Assembly (NCBI RefSeq): GCF_039769985.1
Contig: NZ_JBDNCH010000004.1
Coordinates: forward strand, 372,001-436,000
Origin: Ponticoccus litoralis
GTDB taxonomy: Bacteria; Pseudomonadota; Alphaproteobacteria; Rhodobacterales; Rhodobacteraceae
Direction of reading: 5' to 3'
Length of the DNA stretch: 64,000 bases
Shown: one piece after another, positions 56,546 through 64,000 of the stretch
Layout of the letters: the number at the start of each line of letters is the position of its first letter
Position numbering within the stretch: position 1 is the first letter of the stretch
Program-made: the position numbers and the translations under genes
The notes under the pieces: model-generated
What the model was told of the DNA's origin: nothing
Databases searched by the model: none
Seen by the model: only the letters and a program-made list of their open reading frames with translations

Positions 56546-57550
56546 TCAGCCGTCTAGGTTGGTCAGGTGGGTGTCCACCGCGCCGCTGATGCAGGCCAGT
56601 TCGTCCTGCGACAGCCGGATTCGGCCCGCCGCAGCGTTCTCCGCTGCCTGCCTTTCGTCACGCGCCCCGCAGAGCGAGAAGGTGATCCCCGGCTGGTGCA
56701 GGGTCCAGGCGATGACGATCTGGGCCCGCGTCGCGCCATGCGTTTCGGCGACGGGGTCGATCTGGGCCATCAGGCGCGCAACCTTTTCGCGGTTCACCTG
56801 CGAGAAGCGCGGGTTGTTCCTGCGCAGGTCGTCGCCCTCGAAGACGCGGTCCGGCCCCATCTTGCCGCTGAGCAGCCCGAGCGCGAGCGAGGAATAGCTG
56901 AGCACCGATACCCCGTGGTCGCGGCACAGCGGCAGGTGGCTTTGCTCGATGTCGCGCTTTACCATCGAGTATTCCTCCTGCACCGCATCCAGCTGACCCG
57001 CGGCGACATAGGCGCGAATGTCCTCGGGCGCGGTATTGCTGGCCCCGATGGAGCGGATCTTGCCAGCCGCCCTGAGGCTCTCCAGCGCCTCCATGGTTTC
57101 GTCGATCGGCGTTGTCGGATCCTGCCAATGCGTGATGTAGTGGTCGATGACATCGGTGCCGAGGCGTTTCAGGCTTTGTTCCACCTCGTAGATGATCGCA
57201 TCCCTGCCAAGGTAGCGATGCACCGGCGTGTCGCCAGTATCGAAGAAATGGTTGCCCTTCCGCGTGTGCCAGACAAGCCCGCATTTGGTGGCCAGAACGA
57301 CCTTGTCGCGCCGCCCCTTGAGCGCCTTGCCGACGATTTCCTCGGCAACGCCCGAGCCATACATCGGCGCGGTGTCGATCAGCGTGATGCCGGCATCGAT
57401 CGAGGCCTGCACGGCGCGGATCGAACGGGACTCATCGGTGCCGCCCCACATCCAGCCGCCGATGGCCCAGGTTCCCAGCCCGACAGCCGAGGCCCGGATG
57501 CCCGATTTTCCGATCTCGCGGGTGATCTGGTCTACATTGGTTTCAAGCAA
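56546..57550 (-). CDS. Aldo/keto reductase
   Basis: NADP-dependent oxidoreductase of 334 residues. The catalytic tetrad is visible: Asp and Tyr in IDTAPMYGSG, Lys in VVLATKCGLVW and His in HYITHWQDP. The best start is TTG 57550: AGGAGG stands nine bases upstream and the start lies in the last codons of the SorC gene (overlap eight bases). Starting at TTG 57571 would lack a ribosome site. It probably interconverts the sugar or aldose with its polyol or lactone. Confidence 0.87.
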   Translation of the reverse strand: MLETNVDQITREIGKSGIRASAVGLGTWAIGGWMWGGTDESRSIRAVQASIDAGITLIDTAPMYGSGVAEEIVGKALKGRRDKVVLATKCGLVWHTRKGNHFFDTGDTPVHRYLGRDAIIYEVEQSLKRLGTDVIDHYITHWQDPTTPIDETMEALESLRAAGKIRSIGASNTAPEDIRAYVAAGQLDAVQEEYSMVKRDIEQSHLPLCRDHGVSVLSYSSLALGLLSGKMGPDRVFEGDDLRRNNPRFSQVNREKVARLMAQIDPVAETHGATRAQIVIAWTLHQPGITFSLCGARDERQAAENAAAGRIRLSQDELACISGAVDTHLTNLDG

Positions 57551-58517
57551 TTTTCTGAACCTCCTGGTCAAGGATCGCGGCGGCGGTGTCTTCGTCCGTC
57601 ACGAGGTAATTGAGATATCCGCCATTCAGCGCCGCGGTGACCGGCTCGACCTTGTCGGGGCCGGTGGCGGTGCCGATGCGGACGGGGATCTTGGCAAGCT
57701 CGTCGGGCGGCAGGGCCACCAGGCGCGAATTCAGCGCATTGTCCGAAAGCTGGCCCGCGCGGTCGATCAGGTGACCCAGAAGCTCGCCGCGCACGCCCTG
57801 GTCGTACAACCTCGCCCGTTCGTCCGGGCTGACGGGGTGGGCGTCGTAATAGGTCGAATCCGTGCCGATTACGGCGCCCAGCCCGAATACCGCCACATCG
57901 GCGACGCGCACGATTTCCATCACGTCGCGCACCGATCTCATCGCCATGATCAGCGCGCGCTCCTCTGGCGTTTCGGCGTGCAGCGGCGCGTGGATCAGCG
58001 TGGCATGGCCAGACAGGCGGTTGGCAAGCTCGGTGGCGATGTGGTTGACGTCGGTATAGTGGTGGCCCTGCACGCAGCCGGTCATCGGCACCACCTCGAC
58101 ATCGAAGTCATGATCGCCGGTGAGGTTCTGGATCAGCGCGCTCAGCGTTTTGCCGCCGGATATGGCGATCGTGTCGCTGTCGCGCAGCGTGTCGGTCAGC
58201 AGCCGCGCCACCGCCGCCCCCACCTGGTCGAGCGTCATGCCCGGGTTGCCGTCCACGGTCGGGACCACGATGGCCTTCTTCAGGCTCCATTTCTCGCACA
58301 GGGCGCGTTCCAGTTCGATCTGGTGCAGGAACGGGCTTTCGATGGTGATCTTGATCATGCCAAGCGCGCGGCCGCGCTTGATCAGACGGTTCACCTTGGC
58401 CGAGGACAGGCCCAGCTGATTTGCGATTTCGGATTGCGGCAGATCGTCCTTGTAATGCAGCGTCAAGACCTGGGCGATCAGCCGGTACAGCTCGGGATCG
58501 GCGTTGGGAACGGTCAT
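57543..58517 (-). CDS. SorC-family transcriptional regulator
   Basis: Protein of 324 residues. The N-terminal helix-turn-helix (LPQSEIANQLGLSSAKVNRL, residues 25-44) is followed by a sugar-phosphate-binding domain with TIAISGGKTLSALIQ and VFGLGAVIGTDSTYY. SorC regulators respond to phosphorylated sugars or polyols. ATG 58517 overlaps the stop of the permease gene (ATGA). It is encoded in the middle of the operon it presumably controls; tandem repeats in front of the operon (63298-63315) are candidate sites. Confidence 0.9.
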   Translation of the reverse strand: MTVPNADPELYRLIAQVLTLHYKDDLPQSEIANQLGLSSAKVNRLIKRGRALGMIKITIESPFLHQIELERALCEKWSLKKAIVVPTVDGNPGMTLDQVGAAVARLLTDTLRDSDTIAISGGKTLSALIQNLTGDHDFDVEVVPMTGCVQGHHYTDVNHIATELANRLSGHATLIHAPLHAETPEERALIMAMRSVRDVMEIVRVADVAVFGLGAVIGTDSTYYDAHPVSPDERARLYDQGVRGELLGHLIDRAGQLSDNALNSRLVALPPDELAKIPVRIGTATGPDKVEPVTAALNGGYLNYLVTDEDTAAAILDQEVQKIA

Positions 58518-59551
58518 GCCATGCCCTCCTTGCGGCTGATAAGGTGATTGGATGCCGCCGCCGCCAAGAGCGCGGCGCCGATCACCAGCGTCTGGTAATA
58601 GGCCGGCACCAGGGTCAGCATTCCGACGGTCAAGGCCATGATGATAAGCGCCCCCACGAAAGACCGCAGCACGCGCCCCTCCCCGCCGCTGAAGGCGGTT
58701 CCGCCGATCAGCACCACAAGGATGGCGCTCAGTTCCATCCCGTCGCCGGAAAGCGGATCGCCAAGCGACATGAAGCTGGACCGGGCGATACCGGCAAGGG
58801 CTGCGGTACTGCACCGACCAGCATGTAAAGGCCAAAGACCACGCGGCTGGTGTTGATCCCCGATAGCCTGGCCGCCACCGGGTTGCCGCCGGTCGCCGCG
58901 GCATACTTGCCCAGAAGCGTCCTGTTCTGCGCGAAGATCAGCGCCAGCGTCACGCCGACCGCCACCCAGAAGGCCATCGGCAGGCCAAGCAGCACCGCAT
59001 CGCGGCTCGTAGTCGTTGAACCAGCCGGGCATGCGCTGCTCTCCGATCGACTTGATCGCGGAGACCCCGTCCTGCACCAGCAGCAGCGCGATACCCTTGA
59101 ACAGGCTCAGCGTGATCAGCGTGGCGATCACCGGCGTTATCTTCAGCCGCACGACGAGGAAACCGTTCACCGCGCCCAGCCCGATGCCGGCAAGCACTGT
59201 CAGGCCGAAACACGCCAGGAAGGGCACACCGTTGATCGCCAGAAGCGCATAGACCACCGCGCTCAGGCTCATGGTGCTGCCGACCGACAGGTCGATATAG
59301 CCCGAGACCATCAGCAGCGTGAAGGCCCCGGCAAGCATCAGCAGCGGCGCCGAAACGCGCAGGATGTTGAAGATATTGCGCTTGTTGAGGAAGTTGCCCC
59401 GTTCGAACAGCGCGAACTGATCGAGATTGGCAAGGCTCAGCACTGCGACCACGGCCACCAGAACGAAGTAGATGTAATAGGTGCGCAGGAACCCGGAAAA
59501 CCCTGCGCGTAGCGGGCGCGACGAAGGCGGATGGTTGGAAAGATCTGTCAT
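58514..59551 (-). CDS. Ribose-type ABC transporter permease, copy 1 (two indels as read)
   Basis: RbsC-family membrane protein of about 345 residues. LMVSGYIDLSVGSTMSLSAV and GGTAFSGGEGRVLRSFVGAL are the family signatures. An extra base at 59007 breaks WFNDYGRDAVLLGLPMAFW, and a missing base near 58806 breaks LVGAATAALAGIARSS; restoring both joins all segments, including GKYAAATGGNPVAARLSGIN. ATG 59551 lies five bases after the stop of the second permease gene. It forms the channel with the other permease. Confidence 0.82.
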   Translation of the reverse strand: MTDLSNHPPSSRPLRAGFSGFLRTYYIYFVLVAVVAVLSLANLDQFALFERGNFLNKRNIFNILRVSAPLLMLAGAFTLLMVSGYIDLSVGSTMSLSAVVYALLAINGVPFLACFGLTVLAGIGLGAVNGFLVVRLKITPVIATLITLSLFKGIALLLVQDGVSAIKSIGEQRMPGWFNDYEPRCGAAWPADGLLGGGRRDAGADLRAEQDASGQVCRGDRRQPGGGQAIGDQHQPRGLWPLHAGRCSTAALAGIARSSFMSLGDPLSGDGMELSAILVVLIGGTAFSGGEGRVLRSFVGALIIMALTVGMLTLVPAYYQTLVIGAALLAAAASNHLISRKEGMA

Positions 59552-59556
59552 CTGCT

Positions 59557-60599
59557 TCACTTGTTCCTGCGGGCCAGGGCCCATGACTGCGCGACGATGG
59601 CCAGAAAGACCGCCAGCGCCTTGAGAATGAACTGCCAGTCCGGCGACAGCACCAGCCCGGTCGCGGCAGAGGTGACGATGGCCAGGATGATGGCCCCGAA
59701 GAACATGCCGATCACCGATCCGAACCCGCCAGCGATGGCGACCCCGCCCAGAAGGGCGATAACCAGCGCGTCGAACTCCATCAGCAGGCCGCGGTTGGAA
59801 AAGCCCGACTTGAATTCCGAGGCGAGCAGGATGCCCACGATCCCCGCGACACCGGCGCTGAGCAGGTAAAGCAGGGTCACGTGCCGTGCCCGGTCGATCC
59901 CCGACAGGCGCGCGGCCACGGGATTGGCTCCGGTCCAGAAGGTCAGCCGGCCGAAGACCGTGCGCCGCTCGATGAAGATCGCCACCAGAAGCAGGACCGC
60001 CATGACCACCACCGGAAGCTTGACCGAGTTTCCGATCACCGAAAGATTGCCCAGAAACCCGAAATCCGCCGGCAGGTTGGTATTGCGCTGAGAGCCCTGG
60101 GTGATGACCTGGGCGATCCCCCGCGCCAGCATCATCGTGCCCAGCGTGACGATGATGGAGGGGATGCGCAGGCGCACCACGAAAAGCGCGTTCAGCGCGC
60201 CGATCGACAGGGCGCCCAACAGCGCGCAGCCCATCGCCAGCCAGGTCGGCATCCCCCACCCGGACGAAAGCGCATTGCCGCCCTCGGTACCGATTGCGCG
60301 AACCAGACCGCCAGTACACCGGACAGCGCCACGATGCCGCCGACCGACAGGTCGAAGTTGCCCGACACCAGCAGGAAGGTGACGCCGATGCCCGGGGAAA
60401 TCACCGGCCAGTTGTTGGTGACAAGGTTGAGCACGTTGAGCGGCTGGTGGAAATTCGGCACCAGCAGCGCGGCCAGCACGAAGAGCACCGCGGCGGCGCA
60501 GGCCACCATGGAGGTAATCAGGGCCTCGTCGCTCAGCGGCCTTCGCGCACGGGGCTGCGTCCCGCCGTCGCCACCTGTCGAGATCTTTGCCATTGTCAT
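59557..60599 (-). CDS. Ribose-type ABC transporter permease, copy 2 (one deletion as read)
   Basis: RbsC-family membrane protein of about 347 residues: LLVSGNFDLSVGGIVALSGV, RIPSIIVTLGTMMLARGIAQ, FWTGANPVAARLSGIDRAR and GGVAIAGGFGSVIGMFFGAI. One base is missing at about 60287; adding C gives QSATEGGNALSSGWGMPTWL in frame. ATG 60599 overlaps the ATPase stop (ATGA) and has GGAAGGAG seven bases upstream; ATG 60593 is two codons later. Confidence 0.83.
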
Positions 60600-62104
60600 T
60601 GCACCGCTCCTTCCTGCCCGCCGGTCACGACATTGAGAATATGCGCGACATCGACCTCTGGCCCGTTGACGATTTCGTCCTGCACGGCGCCGTCGAACAA
60701 CAGGAAGACCCGGTCGCAAAGCCCCAGCACCTCTTCGAGTTCCGAGGAGAAGACCGCCACCGCATTGCCCGCGTCGGCGAGGTCGCGGATGATGTCATAG
60801 ATCTCGGATTTGGCGCCGACATCGACGCCGCGCGTCGGTTCGTCCAGCAGCAGAAGCTCGGCATCGGCGAAAAGGCACTTGGCAAAGACCACCTTCTGCT
60901 GGTTGCCGCCCGAGAGTTTCTCGACATGCTTCTCGATGGAATGCGTCGCGATCCTGAGCCGGTCGACGTATTCCTCGGCTGCCGCGCGTTCGACCTGCGG
61001 CTGGAACACGCCGCCTTTCGACAGCTTGCCCAGGTTCATCACCGAGACGTTTTCGCGGATCGTCAGCGCAGTGAACAAGCCCTGGGTGCGCCGCTCTTCG
61101 GGCACCAGGGCGACCCCCGCCGCAATCGCCTTTTTCGGTGACCCGCCGATCTCGCGGCCCTTGAAGCAGACCCGGCCACTGAACTTGTCAGCCCCGAAGA
61201 GTGCGCGCGCGATCTCGGTCTTTCCGGCACCCACAAGACCGTAGAACCCGACGATCTCGCCTTTCTTCACGTCGAAAGAGACGTTCTTGAGCAACCTGTT
61301 GTTCAGCCCCTCGGCGACAAGGATCGGCTCCTGCCCGACCGTGTCCCGGGGATGGTAGTCGTGCAGCACCGAGCGTCCGATCATCAGCTCGATCAGATGC
61401 GCGCGCCCGTCAATCTCGGACAGAGGGCAGGTGCGGATATGCCTTCCGTCGCGCAGGACGGTGACGTGATCGCCAAGCGCGAAGATTTCCTCCAGCTTGT
61501 GCGAGATGTAGATCACCGTCACCCCCTCGCGCAACCGACGGATGACGCCGAATAGGCGCTCTACCTCGCGTTCGGACAGCGCCGCGGTGGGTTCGTCCAT
61601 GATGATGATATCGGCCCCGGACGAGGCCGCCCGCGCTATTTCCACGATCTGCTTCTGCGCCACGCTGAGCGAAGACACCCGCGCCGCGGGGTCGATGGCA
61701 GGCTCGATCACCGAAAGGGTCTGCATCGCCTGGGCCTCGACCCCGGAGTTCATCAGGATGCCGAAGCGGCTGCGCTCCATACCCAGGGTGAGGTTTTCCA
61801 GAACGGTCAGCTCGTCGACGACGTTCAGTTCCTGGAACAGCGTGGCAATGCCGTTATCGCGCGCCTCCTGCGTGTTTTTCGGGCAGTGGCTGCGCCCCGC
61901 GACCGACATCTCTCCCCGGGTCGGCATCAAGGCGCCGGTGATCATCTTGACGAGGGTGGATTTACCGGCGCCGTTTTCGCCCATCAGGCAATGCACGGCC
62001 CCTTTTTCGATCGCGAAGGTCACGTCATCCACGGCCCGGACACCGGGATAGTCCTTGGTCAGCCCGGTGACTGACAGGGCGGATGGGTGCGGTTGAACAG
62101 ACAA
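60596..62104 (-). CDS. Ribose-type ABC transporter ATPase (RbsA-like, two ABC domains)
   Basis: Protein of 502 residues with tandem ATPase domains: GENGAGKST, LSVAQKQIVEIARA, IIMDEPTAAL in the first, the degenerate GLVGAGKTE and LSGGNQQKVVFAK with LLLDEPTRGVD in the second, as in all RbsA proteins. The preferred start is TTG 62104, with GGGAGA seven bases upstream. An in-frame ATG at 62149 lies inside the hairpin region and lacks a ribosome site. Confidence 0.9.
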   Translation of the reverse strand: MSVQPHPSALSVTGLTKDYPGVRAVDDVTFAIEKGAVHCLMGENGAGKSTLVKMITGALMPTRGEMSVAGRSHCPKNTQEARDNGIATLFQELNVVDELTVLENLTLGMERSRFGILMNSGVEAQAMQTLSVIEPAIDPAARVSSLSVAQKQIVEIARAASSGADIIIMDEPTAALSEREVERLFGVIRRLREGVTVIYISHKLEEIFALGDHVTVLRDGRHIRTCPLSEIDGRAHLIELMIGRSVLHDYHPRDTVGQEPILVAEGLNNRLLKNVSFDVKKGEIVGFYGLVGAGKTEIARALFGADKFSGRVCFKGREIGGSPKKAIAAGVALVPEERRTQGLFTALTIRENVSVMNLGKLSKGGVFQPQVERAAAEEYVDRLRIATHSIEKHVEKLSGGNQQKVVFAKCLFADAELLLLDEPTRGVDVGAKSEIYDIIRDLADAGNAVAVFSSELEEVLGLCDRVFLLFDGAVQDEIVNGPEVDVAHILNVVTGGQEGAVQ

Positions 62105-62137
62105 ATGTCGTCTCCCTGGTCGAGCGGTACAAGATGC

Positions 62138-62204
62138 CGGGGATGTCATCCCCGACGATGCGGCGGCGGCCGCCCGGGGGATGTGTCGCCCCCGAACGGC
62201 CGCC
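62138..62204 (-). other. Two strong hairpins between binding-protein and ATPase genes
   Basis: CGGGGATGTCATCCCCG at 62138-62154 is an eight-base perfect dyad. At 62165-62204, GGCGGCCG pairs with CGGCCGCC outside, and CGGGGG pairs with CCCCCG inside, giving a long two-part stem. Both stand just after the binding-protein stop, a usual place for hairpins that protect the upstream message and lower ATPase and permease expression. Confidence 0.6.
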
Positions 62205-62214
62205 CCCGGCAGCC

Positions 62215-63225
62215 TTAGTTGCCGAACTGCGTGTCCAGCCAGCTCTGCGCCTCTTCCTCGGGCATCGTCCAGTAAGAGATCGTATACGCCTTGTAGAAGA
62301 ATTCCTCAGCCGGGTCGGATGTCATGGCAACGTCTTCGTTCAGGACATCCATCACCAGGTCGACACGTCCGCGCGCGGTTTCCACCGGCGGCAGGCCCAT
62401 CGAGACCTTGAGGCTGGAATTCGGGTCGTAGACCTGGTCGAACTCGACGCTGTCGAAATCGACGCTGGCCACGATCTCGGTAAGGGGCTTGCCGTCCTCG
62501 AACTTGCCGCGACCCAGCTGCGCCAGCCCCGCCATGGTTCCGACCGTCAGGTTCGACGCCTCGGAATAGATCAGGTTGACTTCGGGACGCTGGGTCAGCA
62601 GGTCGACGACGATCTGCTTCGCGGCCTCCTGGCCCTGGCTGGCATCAAGCGCGCCCAGGTTGGTGGCATCCGGTGCGACGGACAGCACGCCCTCGACAAA
62701 GGGCTCGGTCCGGCCCGAGTTGACCTCGGTGTGGTTCGGCCAGCCGAGCTGCACCATGACGACGGGCTTGTCGGGATGCGCCTCCTGCCAGGCCTTGGCC
62801 ATCTGCGCGCCCATCTCGAAGGACACCTCGGCTTCGTTGCTGCGCGCGGTGGGAATGCCCGTGTCGCCGATGGGGTTGAAAAACGAGGTCATGACAACCT
62901 TCTCGGCCAGCGCGTCCTCGATGCCCGGGGTCGCCGCTTCGGCGTCCCAGATGTGAAGCGTCGCCCCGTCGAACCCGCCGGCCAGCACCTGGTCAATATT
63001 CTGGGTCATCACGGCACTGTCGGCCTGCCCGTCGAACACCACCACTTCGGCGCCGTATTTCTCCTTGCCGTAGCGCTGCGCCTCGACAGCCTGCGACTGG
63101 TGGAACACGTTTGACAGGTCCGAAACGAAGAAAGCAATCCGCTTGCCGTCCTGGGCCCATCCCGCGGTCGCGGTCAACGTCACAGCCAGAAATGTTGTCG
63201 CCAGAAATTGTCTTTTGGTTGGCAT
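62215..63225 (-). CDS. Ribose-type ABC transporter substrate-binding protein
   Basis: Periplasmic protein of 336 residues in the RbsB/Peripla_BP_4 family, with a Sec signal (FLATTFLAVTLTATAGWAQD) and KRIAFFVSDLSNVFHQSQAV, FDGQADSAVMTQNIDQVLAG and a YWTMPEEEAQSW end. It is the first gene of the ten-gene leftward operon. GGGAGGAGA precedes ATG 63225. The ligand is a sugar or polyol not identifiable from sequence; the enzyme set suggests a polyol. Confidence 0.9.
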   Translation of the reverse strand: MPTKRQFLATTFLAVTLTATAGWAQDGKRIAFFVSDLSNVFHQSQAVEAQRYGKEKYGAEVVVFDGQADSAVMTQNIDQVLAGGFDGATLHIWDAEAATPGIEDALAEKVVMTSFFNPIGDTGIPTARSNEAEVSFEMGAQMAKAWQEAHPDKPVVMVQLGWPNHTEVNSGRTEPFVEGVLSVAPDATNLGALDASQGQEAAKQIVVDLLTQRPEVNLIYSEASNLTVGTMAGLAQLGRGKFEDGKPLTEIVASVDFDSVEFDQVYDPNSSLKVSMGLPPVETARGRVDLVMDVLNEDVAMTSDPAEEFFYKAYTISYWTMPEEEAQSWLDTQFGN

Positions 63226-63297
63226 AGTCTTCTCCTCCCTTGTTGGATCATTGGGGCCATGCGGCCCGCTCCTCCCGACCGCAGAGATTGTCGGATT

Positions 63298-63360
63298 TGA
63301 CGAATCTGACGAATCTTGCAGTTGGTGAAATTTCTCTCACTTTACTGATCGATCTGTCAA
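63298..63360 (-). promoter_or_regulatory. Promoter region of the polyol operon with tandem repeats
   Basis: TGACGAATC occurs twice head to tail (63298-63306 and 63307-63315), a likely regulator site. Read leftward, TTGACA (63360-63355) is a consensus -35 box; the -10 box is weak. GTGA-N8-TCAC at 63325-63340 is a short dyad between them. The region is clearly less GC-rich than the genes. Binding by the SorC protein is inferred. Confidence 0.45.
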
Positions 63361-63633
63361 GGACTGATTCAAGAAGGGGCATGAGCCAGCCTCGACCGGG
63401 GGCCCTGCCAGCCTCGGGAAGGCCGATGTGGATTGCGCCAATGCCGCGCCGCGCGCGCCGGCCAGAAAGAGCGGCGGCACGGCGAAAGCAGCCGGTCCAC
63501 ATTGCATCCGGGCACCCGTCCTGTTAGAAAAACCGTCCGTTCGCATGCATCCGGTTCCGACTTCGAGCCCGACGAACGAGGGCGCGCGATCCGCGCGTCT
63601 AAGACCCCTAAACAATCCAATTAGAGGTTAACG

Positions 63634-64000
63634 ATGCATATCGTGCATACCGCTTGCGACCCCGGAAGACACGCATCGCCTGATGGGGTGGATCGACATT
63701 GCCACCGGGCGCTGCCGAACGATAGCGACACTGCCACGAAATCAAAAAGCACGCTCGGGTTGTCCGGCGGCAAGACCACCCCTGACGCTCGGATCGACCA
63801 GCCTTTCATTCGACGCCTTTTGGCCAACTGCGATGAATTGGCCAACTCGGACCCCATTGAAAGCCCGTTTGCCGATCGCGACCGGCGCGGCAAGAACATC
63901 GGCGGACACTTGATCAACTGCACCGGGGAAATCTCCCGATCCAATGCCGTGCAAAAGACCTTCGGAAACTCAACCGCCGACAGTGCCCCCGCATCCCATG
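63634..64000 (+). CDS. Unrecognised open frame running off the right edge (partial)
   Basis: An uninterrupted frame of 122 codons starts at ATG 63634 (AGAGG upstream) and continues past the window. The product begins MHIVHTACDPGRHASPDG and contains RRLLANCDELANSDPIESPF; I do not recognise it. Base composition is visibly lower in G+C than the rest of the window. It may be a real accessory gene or a chance open frame; about 270 bases to its left hold no gene that I can see. Confidence 0.35.
   Translation, partial: MHIVHTACDPGRHASPDGVDRHCHRALPNDSDTATKSKSTLGLSGGKTTPDARIDQPFIRRLLANCDELANSDPIESPFADRDRRGKNIGGHLINCTGEISRSNAVQKTFGNSTADSAPASH

Noticed and set aside
1..64000. Insertion sequences, CRISPR arrays, tRNA or rRNA genes, origins
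   Set aside because: I looked for transposase or integrase motifs, regularly spaced repeats and cloverleaf or rRNA segments and found none that I can support.

Overview
The window is a GC-rich (roughly two thirds G+C), densely packed stretch from an alphaproteobacterium, most likely a Rhodobacterales/Roseobacter-group species or a large replicon of one. This placement is an inference from gene content: three TRAP transporters, a sulfopropanediol/histidinol dehydrogenase-type gene, a BKACE enzyme, hydantoinase genes and a ribose-type ABC operon. It holds no rRNA, tRNA, replication, mobile-element or housekeeping genes. It reads as an accessory catabolic region made of several self-contained operons, each with its own regulator and transporter.

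Layout. 1-1142: tail of a HisD/HpsN-type dehydrogenase and an SDR. 1505-9786: an SDR and a GntR-family regulator facing a branched-chain-type ABC operon whose permease LivM and two ATPases LivG and LivF are one 836-residue protein, followed by a 3-hydroxyacid dehydrogenase and a beta-keto acid cleavage enzyme. About 10293-10924: a cobalamin riboswitch in front of a small unknown gene. 11498-23837: a 12-kb operon with hydantoinase/oxoprolinase A and B, a PLP enzyme, an Asp/Glu-racemase-type protein, a RidA-type protein, a peptide-type ABC transporter and a LysR regulator at its distal end. 24442-26635: a copper-type operon (cysteine-rich exported protein, cytochrome c, multicopper oxidase).

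27051-46546 is the most striking part: a gene set matching the published picolinate (pyridine-2-carboxylate) pathway. A three-subunit molybdenum hydroxylase (42191-46546) would make 6-hydroxypicolinate. A Rieske oxygenase (27051-30400) would add the 3-hydroxyl. An amidohydrolase-family decarboxylase (30397-31385) would give 2,5-dihydroxypyridine. NicX, NicD, NicF and NicE homologues (34355-37664) would carry this to fumarate. A MarR repressor (41506-42018) and two TRAP transporters lie inside the cluster and a third beside it. A related sequence, TGCAGTAYRCT or its core, lies in front of each transcription unit. The oxygenase is unusual: ferredoxin, reductase and oxygenase alpha subunit read as one 939-residue protein.

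50517-63225 is a ten-gene leftward operon for an unidentified sugar or polyol: RbsB/A/C/C-type ABC transporter, SorC regulator, aldo/keto reductase, GlpD-type dehydrogenase, class I aldolase, FGGY kinase and GMC oxidoreductase. The last 370 bases hold the start of an unrecognised open frame.

Caution about the sequence itself: about eighteen single-base indels break otherwise well-conserved genes. Several fall in the same short contexts (CGGCCGC read as CGAGCCGC; GCTAC read as GTAC). Context-dependent sequencing error explains them better than real gene decay, so frameshifted genes are listed with their full extent.
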